DNA of 64,000 nt from Streptomyces griseoluteus (lineage in GTDB: Bacteria; Actinomycetota; Actinomycetes; Streptomycetales; Streptomycetaceae): assembly GCA_000717735.1 (NCBI GenBank), contig JOBE01000015.1, forward strand, positions 1 to 64,000, read 5' to 3'. Of the stretch, positions 25,252-32,512 are shown piece by piece. A model generated the notes under the pieces. The model searched no databases, was not told where the DNA came from, and saw only the letters and a list, made by a program, of their open reading frames with translations. Within the stretch, counting starts at the first letter, position 1. Each line of letters begins with the position of its first letter. The translations under genes and the position numbers were made by a program.

Positions 25252-27564
25252 ATGCCGAACACCAGACGCTCACCCCTCCTGGCCGCCCTCCTCGCCGCGG
25301 TCGCCGTCTGCGGCGGGGACGCCGTCGCCCGGGTCTTCCCCTTCGGGCCGCGCCACCGGGCGGTGAACGACCTCGCGAACCAGTTCGTACCGTTCCACGC
25401 GCGCCTGTGGGACCTGCTGCACGGCCGGGCGGACGGCGGTCTGCTGCTCGACTGGCAGGCGGGCTGGGGCACGAGCTTCCTCCCCGACTACGGCACCTAT
25501 CTGTCGAGCCCGTTCGCCCCGCTGGTCGCGCTCCTGCCGCGCGGGGACATCGAGTACGCGGTGTACGCGGTGATCGTCCTGAAGACGGCGGCCGCGGCGG
25601 CCGCGATGACGTTCCTGCTGCGGCGGCTCGGCCCCGGCGCGTGGTGGTGGGCGGCGGTCCTGGGCGCGTCGTACGCGCTGTGCGGCTGGTCGCTCGCGGA
25701 GGGCACGTACAACCCGATGTGGCTGGACGGCCTGATCGCCTTCCCGCTGCTCTGCCTGGTGGGCGAGTGGGTACGGGAGGGCCGCCGGCCGCTCCTCGGG
25801 CCGCTCGTGGTGGCGGTCTGCTGGACGGCCAACTTCTACACCGCGTACATGGCGACCCTGGGCGCCGCCCTCGTCCTCCTGGTCCGGCTCGCGGTGACGG
25901 ACGGCTTCCGGGTACGGATCCTGCTGCGGGCGGCGGTGACGACGGGCATCGGGATCGCCCTCGCGGCGCCCGTCCTCGTCCCCGTCTTCCTCGGCTCCCG
26001 GCACGCCCACCCGGGCCTGGTCCGGGAGTTCTACCCGGCACCGCTCACGGACCTCCTGGCCCGGCTGCTCCCGGTGACGTACAGCTTCTCGACCCCGGCG
26101 GCCTACGTCTCCACGGCGGTCCTGCTGCTCACGGGCGCACTGCTGTTCCGCCGGAACGTGCCGGACCGGGAGCGGTGGCTGTGGCCGGGCCTCTGCGCGG
26201 CGGTCGTCGCCTCGATGCAGTGGGGCCCGACGCACCTCCTGTGGCATGCCTTCGCGACCCCGAACGGCAGCCCGTACCGGCAGACCTTCGTCCTCTCCGG
26301 GGTCCTCGTCATCGCCGCCTGGACGGGCCTCGGCCACGGCGGGCCGGACCGCAGGTCGCTGTTCGGCGGGGCGGCGGTCGTCGTGGTCCTGGCCGCGGGG
26401 GCGCTGCCGAGCCCGTTCCTGACCGGCTGGGCGCTGCTCCTCGCGGGCGTGGGCCTGGCGGCGGTGGCGGGTGCGCTGCTGCTTCCGACGCGGGGCCGGT
26501 ACGGAGTGCTCGCCGCGCTCCTGGTCGTCGGGACCCTGGTCGGCCAGTCGGCGGCGACGACGGCGTACGCGGACCGGGAGCGGCTCGCCCGGCTCGACGA
26601 CTACCCACCCCTCGGCCCGGAGCAGGAGCGGCGGGCGACGGCCCTCGCGGCGGCCGACGGCTGGCCCGCGTACCGCACGGACTCGGGCCTGCCCCGGTTC
26701 GCGGGCAACGATCCGCTGCTCCTCGGCGGCCAGGGCGCCGCGTACTACAGCAGCCACACCCCGGCGGTCCTCGCGGAGACGCTGACCGCGCTCGGCGGGG
26801 GCTGGACCTCGCGGGGCCGGAACCTGCTGAGCCTGGACAACCCGGTGACGGACGCGCTGTTCGGGGTGGGGGCGCGGTGGCGGGACGGCGCGGTGGTCCG
26901 TACGGAGACGCATCTGCCGCTGGTGACGGTACGGCCCCCGGGGCCTGCCCCGGTCTACGGCCCGTCGCCCTTCCGCAACCAGGAACTCCTGCTCGGCGCG
27001 CGGGTGTACGGGGCTCCGCGCGCGGGCGCCTGCCCGGTCGGAGCCGAGGTGTTCCTGTGGGCCCCCGACGCGACGGGCACGGCCCGCCTGGGCGACCGGG
27101 AGACCCGGCTCCTCGGCGGGCAGCCGAAACGGCGGGCGGCGATGACGTCCCTCGGCGTCCAGCGGACTCCCGGTCTGAAGCCCGTCCTGCCGGGCCCCGG
27201 CGAACTCGGCTGCCTGGACCACGACCGTCTGCGCGGGGCGGTCACGGCCCTGCGCGCGCGTGCGGCCGTCACGGTCCACGCCACCCCGGACGGGATACGG
27301 GCCGAGCTCCCGCCCGGCACGACGGGCACGGCGGTGGTGGCGGCCCCGGGGATCGCGGGCTGGCGCTGCGGGAACGCGCGGACCACGTCGTACGGCGGCC
27401 TGCTCGCGGTCGCCGTCGACCGCGACACCGAGACCCTGGACTGCGCCTTCCGCCCGCCGGGCCTGCGGGCGGGCCTGGCGGCGGGGATGGTGGGTCTTGT
27501 GCTTCTGGGCGTGTCCGTGTGGGTGGGGGTGCGGGGGCGGCGTGGGGTGAGCGGCCGGCCGTGA
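25252..27564 (+). CDS. YfhO family membrane protein (GT-C-like glycosyltransferase)
   Basis: A 770-residue polytopic protein with about 12 hydrophobic helices through residue 470, and a last one near the C-terminus (GLAAGMVGLVLLGVSVWVGV). The large extracytoplasmic part lies between about 480 and 740. GWGTSFLPDYGTYLSSPFAP is the family's conserved early loop. YfhO proteins work with GtrB/CsbB enzymes: the partner loads sugar on the lipid carrier, and YfhO is needed to put it on a wall or lipid polymer outside. Start ATG 25252. The pair is divergent here with 117 bp between. Confidence 0.85.
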   Translation: MPNTRRSPLLAALLAAVAVCGGDAVARVFPFGPRHRAVNDLANQFVPFHARLWDLLHGRADGGLLLDWQAGWGTSFLPDYGTYLSSPFAPLVALLPRGDIEYAVYAVIVLKTAAAAAAMTFLLRRLGPGAWWWAAVLGASYALCGWSLAEGTYNPMWLDGLIAFPLLCLVGEWVREGRRPLLGPLVVAVCWTANFYTAYMATLGAALVLLVRLAVTDGFRVRILLRAAVTTGIGIALAAPVLVPVFLGSRHAHPGLVREFYPAPLTDLLARLLPVTYSFSTPAAYVSTAVLLLTGALLFRRNVPDRERWLWPGLCAAVVASMQWGPTHLLWHAFATPNGSPYRQTFVLSGVLVIAAWTGLGHGGPDRRSLFGGAAVVVVLAAGALPSPFLTGWALLLAGVGLAAVAGALLLPTRGRYGVLAALLVVGTLVGQSAATTAYADRERLARLDDYPPLGPEQERRATALAAADGWPAYRTDSGLPRFAGNDPLLLGGQGAAYYSSHTPAVLAETLTALGGGWTSRGRNLLSLDNPVTDALFGVGARWRDGAVVRTETHLPLVTVRPPGPAPVYGPSPFRNQELLLGARVYGAPRAGACPVGAEVFLWAPDATGTARLGDRETRLLGGQPKRRAAMTSLGVQRTPGLKPVLPGPGELGCLDHDRLRGAVTALRARAAVTVHATPDGIRAELPPGTTGTAVVAAPGIAGWRCGNARTTSYGGLLAVAVDRDTETLDCAFRPPGLRAGLAAGMVGLVLLGVSVWVGVRGRRGVSGRP

Positions 27565-27576
27565 CCGGTCGGCCGC
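27551..27576. terminator. Hairpin at the end of the YfhO gene
   Basis: GCGGCCG (27551-27557) pairs with CGGCCGC (27570-27576), with some inner GC pairing. It overlaps the last codons and serves both convergent directions. Confidence 0.5.
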
Positions 27577-27584
27577 CCTCCGGG

Positions 27585-27782
27585 TCAGTACTGGACCCAG
27601 CCCTCGGGGGTGTACCAGTTGTGGTACCCGCGGTCGTAGAGCGGCGTCGCCCACTGGCCCGTGCCCTGGTAGATCGTCAGCCTGGAGTAGCCGTTCGGAC
27701 GGCTCCTGCGTCCCGGTCTCCGCGGCGAAGGTGCCGTCACGAGCGTCAAGGCGAACGGCGAGCGGTCAGACATTCGAGACAT
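27585..27782 (-). CDS. Small hypothetical protein or C-terminal gene fragment
   Basis: An open frame of 65 codons from ATG 27782 (or 62 from ATG 27773). The last 36 residues (SRLTIYQGTGQWATPLYDRG, then YHNWYTPEGWVQY) look like a real Tyr/Trp-rich extracellular domain end. The part before has the feel of random GC-rich sequence. No ribosome site is visible. I read it as the C-terminal remnant of a larger secreted protein, but an intact small gene is possible. Confidence 0.4.
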   Translation of the reverse strand: MSRMSDRSPFALTLVTAPSPRRPGRRSRPNGYSRLTIYQGTGQWATPLYDRGYHNWYTPEGWVQY

Positions 27783-27924
27783 GACAACGGTTGTAAGGAA
27801 AGTCGGTGCGGGTTCTTCTGCGGGTTTTCCGGGGCGGGTCGCAACCTCGAGGGGTGCCGCACGTCTGATGGGTTGAAGGCGCCCTTCAGACCGTGTTTCC
27901 GACCCACTTCCCTCGGGAGAACCC
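27783..27924. other. Spacer before the Ala/Pro-rich secreted protein
   Basis: No gene is seen. It contains a 15-bp palindrome TGAAGGCGCCCTTCA at 27874-27888, about 37 bp before the next start, and GGGAG at 27913-27919 as ribosome site. The palindrome may be an operator or a small hairpin. Confidence 0.4.
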
Positions 27925-28401
27925 ATGTCCTCCAGCCACGCCAAACGGAACCTCCGCCCCCGGATCCTCGGCGTCGTCAGTGGTCTCGCACTGCTCATCG
28001 GCGGCGGCTTCGCCGCGCAGGCCGTCGCCGACTCCGGCGCGAAGCCGGCCCCCGCCGCACCGCGCGCCGACACGGCCGCCGACCCGTCCGGCGACTCGAC
28101 CCCGGCTGCCGCACCGGTCCCGGCGGTCAAGCCCACGGCGGCCCCCGCCACCGCGGCCGAGCCCGCGTCCACTCCCGCGGTCAAGCCCGCGGCCGGTTCG
28201 GCTCCCGGGGCCCGGCCCGCCCCGGCCGCCGCGCCGACCGCCGCGCCGACCGCCGCGCCCGTCCCTGCCGCCCCGGCCGGGAAGCCGACCGTCGCACCCG
28301 CCCCGGCTCCGGCCGCCCCCACCGCCACGCCCGCCCCCGCGCCGGCTCCGGCCGAGGACGCGCCGCGGGTGATCGCGCCCGGCACCGGCGTCGGCAAGTA
28401 G
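27925..28401 (+). CDS. Secreted Ala/Pro-rich low-complexity protein
   Basis: A 158-residue exported protein. The signal peptide is basic then hydrophobic (ILGVVSGLALLIGGGFAAQA, about 15-34), with a cut site near AVADS. The mature part is almost only Ala, Pro, Thr, Lys and Val (AAPTAAPTAAPVPAAPAGKP), with no domain, ending VIAPGTGVGK. Such proteins may span or stiffen the wall; the function is unknown. Start ATG 27925 with GGGAG upstream. A terminator hairpin follows. Confidence 0.75.
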   Translation: MSSSHAKRNLRPRILGVVSGLALLIGGGFAAQAVADSGAKPAPAAPRADTAADPSGDSTPAAAPVPAVKPTAAPATAAEPASTPAVKPAAGSAPGARPAPAAAPTAAPTAAPVPAAPAGKPTVAPAPAPAAPTATPAPAPAPAEDAPRVIAPGTGVGK

Positions 28402-28414
28402 CGCCGTAGAGCAG

Positions 28415-28452
28415 GCGGTCGGGCCGGGCTTCCTCAGCTCCGGCCCGGCCGC
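28415..28452 (+). terminator. Terminator after the Ala/Pro-rich protein
   Basis: GCGG and CGGGCCGG (28415-28427) pair with CCGGCCCG and CCGC (28440-28452), with one mismatch and a 12-base loop. Confidence 0.7.
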
Positions 28453-28590
28453 TGCTCCCCCACCGACGGATCGAGGACCGCCCCGTTGCCGTACGCCCTG
28501 CCCGCACCCCCGCCCCTGTCCGCACCCCTGACCCGGCCCCTGCCCGTACGCGCGTCCCGGACGTCCTGGTGGCCGCGGCTGCTCGCCCGC

Positions 28591-29163
28591 ATGTCCTTCT
28601 CTCCCCGGGCCGGGGACACGGCGGTCGGAGAGCGGCGTCCGCAGGCCCGCCGCGACGACGACCACGGCCACGAGCCGCCGCCCACGCTCACCGAGCTGTA
28701 CCGGGCCCGGCGGCTCGACATGGTGCGGCTCGCGCTGTTCCTCGTCGACGATCTGCACACCGCCGAGGACGTCGTCCAGGACGCGTTCACCGCCCTGTGC
28801 CGGACCCACGGCAGCTCCCTCCACGGGCTCGGGGACCCGGGCGCGTACCTGCACACCGCCGTGGTCAACGCGGCCCGCTCCGTGCTCCGCAGGCGCCGCA
28901 CCGCGCGCGCGTACACCCCGCCCCACCCGGGCGCCGGGGCACCCGTCGACGAGGGGCTGCTGCTCGCCGAGGAGCACCGGCACGTCCTCGACGCGCTCGC
29001 GCGGCTGACCCGGCGCCAGCGCGAGGTGCTGGTCCTGCGGTACTGGTCGGAGCTGTCGGAGGCGCAGATCGCGCAGACCCTCGGCCTCTCGCGCGGCACC
29101 GTGAAGTCCACCGCCAGCCGCGCCCTCGACGCCCTGGAGAAGAAGCTGGAGGCGGACCGATGA
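28591..29163 (+). CDS. ECF sigma factor, SigE family
   Basis: A sigma-70-type regulator of about 190 residues. Region 2 is LTELYRARRLDMVRLALFLV, then TAEDVVQDAFTALCRTHG. Region 4 is LARLTRRQREVLVLRYWSEL, then SEAQIAQTLGLSRGTVKSTA, the helix-turn-helix for the -35 element. The start is uncertain: ATG 28591 has no ribosome site, and TTG 28486 would add 35 unlikely residues. The stop overlaps the ATG of the next gene (ATGA), so that product is probably its membrane partner or regulator. Confidence 0.85.
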   Translation: MSFSPRAGDTAVGERRPQARRDDDHGHEPPPTLTELYRARRLDMVRLALFLVDDLHTAEDVVQDAFTALCRTHGSSLHGLGDPGAYLHTAVVNAARSVLRRRRTARAYTPPHPGAGAPVDEGLLLAEEHRHVLDALARLTRRQREVLVLRYWSELSEAQIAQTLGLSRGTVKSTASRALDALEKKLEADR

Positions 29164-29588
29164 GACCGCTGACACCACCGCACCGCGAGGACACCCCCTC
29201 CGCCGTCGAGGACCGGCTGCGCGCCGCGCTGGCCGCCCGCGCCGCCCTCGTCACGTACCGGGATCTGCGCCGGGACGCGCCCCCGGGGGAGCGCCGTTGG
29301 GGAACGCGCCGGGTGCGCGGGTTCGCCCTGGCCGGGCTCGGCGCCGCCGCCGCGCTGGCGGCCGCGTACCTGCTCGTCCTGCTGCCCGGCGGCCCGGCGG
29401 ATCCGGATCCGGCGCCCCCCGCTCGTACGCCGGGCGTGAGCGAGCCGACGGCACCGGCCACACCCGCCACACCGCAGTCCTCGCGGACACCGCGCCCGGT
29501 CGCCCCGACCGTGGCCCCTCCCGGGACCGGACCCGGGGCCGAACCAGGGGCCGAACCCGGCGCCGTGCCACGGTCAGTCGGTCACTGA
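29160..29588 (+). CDS. Membrane protein coupled to the sigma factor (possible anti-sigma)
   Basis: A 142-residue protein. The N-terminal 50 residues are cytosolic, charged and helical (AVEDRLRAALAARAALVTYR). There is one membrane helix (GFALAGLGAAAALAAAYLLV, about 54-73). The extracytoplasmic tail is rich in Pro, Thr and Ala with a short GAEPGAEPGA repeat. ATG 29160 overlaps the sigma stop by four bases. There is no zinc anti-sigma motif (His-x3-Cys-x2-Cys). The topology suits an anti-sigma or membrane cofactor, but this is inferred from position. Confidence 0.7.
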   Translation: MRPLTPPHREDTPSAVEDRLRAALAARAALVTYRDLRRDAPPGERRWGTRRVRGFALAGLGAAAALAAAYLLVLLPGGPADPDPAPPARTPGVSEPTAPATPATPQSSRTPRPVAPTVAPPGTGPGAEPGAEPGAVPRSVGH

Positions 29589-29598
29589 GCGCACAGAA

Positions 29599-29630
29599 AA
29601 GGGCCGGAACCCTTTCAGGTGCCGGCCCTT
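29599..29630. terminator. Bidirectional terminator
   Basis: AAGGGCCGG (29599-29607) pairs with CCGGCCCTT (29622-29630) between two convergent genes. Confidence 0.7.
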
Positions 29631-29645
29631 CCACACGCGCGCGCG

Positions 29646-30050
29646 TTACTTCGCGGCGACCTCTTCGAGGCAGAGGACGAACTTGTCCGAGTTCAGCTGC
29701 TGCGCGAGCGCCGAGAGCTCGGGGCCGCACTGGTTCAGGTCGAAGGTGTTGTCGACGACCTTGACGACCTTGAACAGGTCCGGCTTCCCGGAGGAGCAGT
29801 CCGTGGTGTCGACCTTGGGGTCGTTGTCGGGGCCCGTCACGGTGACGCACTCGCCGGCCTTGGCGTGCACCGGGGCTTCGCCGGTGAGGTGCGGGAGGCC
29901 GAACTTGACGGCGAGGGCGATGGCGATCGCGACGAGGACTCCACCGACCTTCTTGAGGATGCTGCTGCCCTTCTTGGCGGGAGCGGCGGGCTGGCCCTCG
30001 GGGGCGGCGGGCTGCTGCTCGGGGGTGAGGGGCGCGGACGGCGTCGTCAT
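29646..30050 (-). CDS. LppU/SCO3897-like membrane-anchored protein
   Basis: A 134-residue protein. A Pro/Ala/Gln-rich cytosolic start leads to one membrane helix (VGGVLVAIAIALAVKFGLP, about 35-53). A small outer domain has three cysteines in GECVTVTGPDNDPKVDTTDC and NQCGPELSALAQQL, plus FVLCLEEV. This Cys spacing recalls the LppU/SCO3897 family; the function is unknown. Start ATG 30050 has AAGGA 8 bases upstream. It sits after the kinase gene's direction of transcription begins, as a separate minus-strand unit. Confidence 0.75.
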   Translation of the reverse strand: MTTPSAPLTPEQQPAAPEGQPAAPAKKGSSILKKVGGVLVAIAIALAVKFGLPHLTGEAPVHAKAGECVTVTGPDNDPKVDTTDCSSGKPDLFKVVKVVDNTFDLNQCGPELSALAQQLNSDKFVLCLEEVAAK

Positions 30051-30177
30051 GTGGAGTTCCTTGTGAGCGCGGACATGATCAGACGCGAACGCTACATGCG
30101 CCAAAACAGGCAAAAAGGATCATGAAGATCCACTTCCGGATCAGTTGCCGAGTCGTGATGCTGGCGTTCCGTCAGCG

Positions 30178-31821
30178 TCACGGCCCCAGCTGTCGCTGAT
30201 GGTCGAGCGCGCGCCGCAACTCCACCGGAAGCGGGTGATACGGGCCGTACGCCCGCTCGGCGTCGAACAGCAGCCGCTGGAGCTGCTCCTGCCCCGCCGC
30301 GTGCGCGCCCGTCGCCACCAGCAACAGCCCGATCCGCTGCCGGATGTCGAAGGCGCGGGCGAGATCCCGCTCGTAGTAGGGCAGCACCGCGCGGAACTCC
30401 GCGAGCGCGGCGGCCGTCTCCCCGAGCTGCTCCAGGCACAGGGCGGCGTCGTAACGGAACTGCAGGGCCTGCGGATCCGCAGGACCCGCCTCCGCTTCGC
30501 GGTCGGCCGCCAGGCGGCGCAGTTCGGGCAGGGCCTGCCGGTACCGGCCGTCGTCCATCAGCGTCGACGCGTACTGCTTGCGCAGGATGCGGACGACCGG
30601 CGAACGCTCGCCGTGCTCGGCCGCGGCGGCGGGCAGGATGCCGCCGAGGATGTCCACGGCCCGGGTGAGCTGCCCCTCGCCCAGCAGCCGCTTGACCTCG
30701 TCGACGGCGGCGGCGACGTCGGGGCGGGCGGGCGGCGGGACCGCCCTCGGGTCCGCGGGGACGGCGGCCGGGAGACCCGTACGGGGGTCGGCGGGCGCGT
30801 GGAGCGGGGCGGGGGTGTGGAGCCGGCCGGGGGCGCTGGTGCGCGGATCGGGCGCCTGGACCGCCGCCGCCACCGGACCGGGCGCGGCTCCCACCGGCCT
30901 GGCCGCCGGCGCCCGGTCGGGCCAGGGCGCGTGCGGGCGGAGGAACGGCCGGGTCGGGTCCATCGGCCCCGTCGGGACCCCGCGCGCGGGCAGCAGCGGC
31001 AGCAGGTGCTCGTACACCTCGTGCGCGCCGGACGGTCGCTCGCGCGGGTCCTTGGCGAGCAGCCGGAGGACCAGCGCCTCCAGGGCCTCGGGGACCTCGG
31101 GCCGCAGCTGCCGGAGCGGGGCGGGAGGCTCGTGCAGGTGGCGGTGGAGGACCCCGAGCGCGGTGGACCCGGCGAACGGCACGTCGCCGCTGAGGAGTTC
31201 GTGGAGCAGGACCCCGAGCGCGTAGAGGTCGGTGGACGGGCCCACGGCGCCGCCCATGGCCTGCTCGGGCGCCATGTACGCCGGGCTGCCGATGGGGGAA
31301 CCGGTCTGGGTGAGGCGGGTGGTGTCGGTGTCCATGACGGAGGCGACGCCCAGGTCGAGGACGACGAGCGAACCGTCGGGACGGACCATCACGTTCCGCG
31401 GCTTGAGGTCGCGGTGCACGATCGGGACGGCGTGCACGGCGGCGAGGACGGCGCACAACTGCGCGGCGACACAGACCGCCCACTCCCACGGGTACGGGTC
31501 GTGCTCGGCGAGGTGGTCGGCGAGGTCGGCGCCCTCCACGTACTGCATGACGAGATAGAGGTCGTCGCCCTCGCTGCCCGCGTCGTGGACGGTGACGAGA
31601 CCGGGGTGGTCGACGCGCGCGGTCACCCGGCACTCCCGCACGAAGCGGCGCCGCAGTTCGTCGGCGGCGGTCGCGGGACCCGTCATGGTGGCCGGCCGGA
31701 GCAGCTTCACCGCGACCCGGCGGTCCAGCCTCCCGTCGTACGCCGTCCAGACCTGGCCCATGCCGCCCTGACCGATGACGGTGGCGAGCTCGTAGCGCCC
31801 GCCGATGACACGTCCGTTCAC
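30178..31821 (-). CDS. Serine/threonine protein kinase with TPR-like tail
   Basis: A 547-residue cytosolic Hanks-type kinase. The glycine loop is IGQGGMGQVW, the ATP-binding Lys is in VAVKLL, the catalytic loop is HRDLKPRNVMV, the metal loop is LDLGVAS (DLG for DFG), and the substrate loop ends YMAPEQA. A Pro-rich linker (about 300-380) leads to helical repeats (about 385-547) like TPRs. No membrane helix or PASTA domain, so it is not a PknB-type wall sensor. GTG 31821 overlaps the stop of the upstream membrane protein (GTGA), so the two are coupled. Confidence 0.92.
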   Translation of the reverse strand: MNGRVIGGRYELATVIGQGGMGQVWTAYDGRLDRRVAVKLLRPATMTGPATAADELRRRFVRECRVTARVDHPGLVTVHDAGSEGDDLYLVMQYVEGADLADHLAEHDPYPWEWAVCVAAQLCAVLAAVHAVPIVHRDLKPRNVMVRPDGSLVVLDLGVASVMDTDTTRLTQTGSPIGSPAYMAPEQAMGGAVGPSTDLYALGVLLHELLSGDVPFAGSTALGVLHRHLHEPPAPLRQLRPEVPEALEALVLRLLAKDPRERPSGAHEVYEHLLPLLPARGVPTGPMDPTRPFLRPHAPWPDRAPAARPVGAAPGPVAAAVQAPDPRTSAPGRLHTPAPLHAPADPRTGLPAAVPADPRAVPPPARPDVAAAVDEVKRLLGEGQLTRAVDILGGILPAAAAEHGERSPVVRILRKQYASTLMDDGRYRQALPELRRLAADREAEAGPADPQALQFRYDAALCLEQLGETAAALAEFRAVLPYYERDLARAFDIRQRIGLLLVATGAHAAGQEQLQRLLFDAERAYGPYHPLPVELRRALDHQRQLGP

Positions 31822-32390
31822 GCCCGGCCGTCGTCTTCGCCGCGGGTACGGAGGAGGTCGCTCAGCTCGTCGAGCTCGGCGCGCACCTGGTCGATGCGGG
31901 GAGCGGGGACGGGCGGGACCGGGGGCGGGGCGCAGATGTACGGGTTCGGGGCGCCGGGCGCGCTCGGCGCCGTGACGGCGGTGCCGTCGGCGCCGTACGC
32001 GTACCCCATCGGCCGGTACGGGGGCTGGGCACGGAGGCGCTCGAAGTGGCGGATCTCCGCCACCAGGTAGTACGTGATCGAGCCCGCCGCCAGGAGCACG
32101 ATCGCGCCGATCCCGAGGAAGGCCTCCAGATCGCTGCCGGTCTCCTCGCCCGTGACCACGATGTACGTGAAGAGGCCCGCCGAGCCGAGGAGGGCGAGAC
32201 CGAACAGGACCCAGTCCCGCCGCTTGCGGGTGACGACCGCGAGCCGCAGCAGCGGCGCCCAGCCGAGGAAGCCGCAGCTGAGCAGCGACAGCGCGCAGAA
32301 CAGCACGCGCAGGGCGACGAGTCCACCGGAGGCGGGGCTCTTCGGCGGCGGGACCTGCGGCGACTGCGGGGCCTGCGGAGGGCCGTACAT
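31818..32390 (-). CDS. Membrane protein coupled to the kinase
   Basis: A 190-residue protein with four hydrophobic helices (about 24-50, 60-80, 88-108 and nearby), a Pro/Gln-rich N-terminus and a Pro-rich C-terminus ending in a short helix (IDQVRAELDELSDLLRTRGE). I do not recognise the family. Its stop overlaps the kinase start by four bases, so it may localise or be a substrate of the kinase. Start ATG 32390. Codon use is normal. Confidence 0.78.
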   Translation of the reverse strand: MYGPPQAPQSPQVPPPKSPASGGLVALRVLFCALSLLSCGFLGWAPLLRLAVVTRKRRDWVLFGLALLGSAGLFTYIVVTGEETGSDLEAFLGIGAIVLLAAGSITYYLVAEIRHFERLRAQPPYRPMGYAYGADGTAVTAPSAPGAPNPYICAPPPVPPVPAPRIDQVRAELDELSDLLRTRGEDDGRA

Positions 32391-32512
32391 CCTGCTGCTC
32401 CTGCTCGAACGGATCGGGTGCGGAGACGAGCGTATACACGTCGGCCGACAACGGCCGCAGGATGTGCGGAACCGTTGCCGGACGGATCGCAGGACCGGTC
32501 AGGAACCGCGGC

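Noticed and set aside
25407..28409. 1000-codon plus-strand frame overlapping the YfhO gene
   Set aside because: It is a +1 shadow of the YfhO gene with Arg/Pro/Gly composition only.
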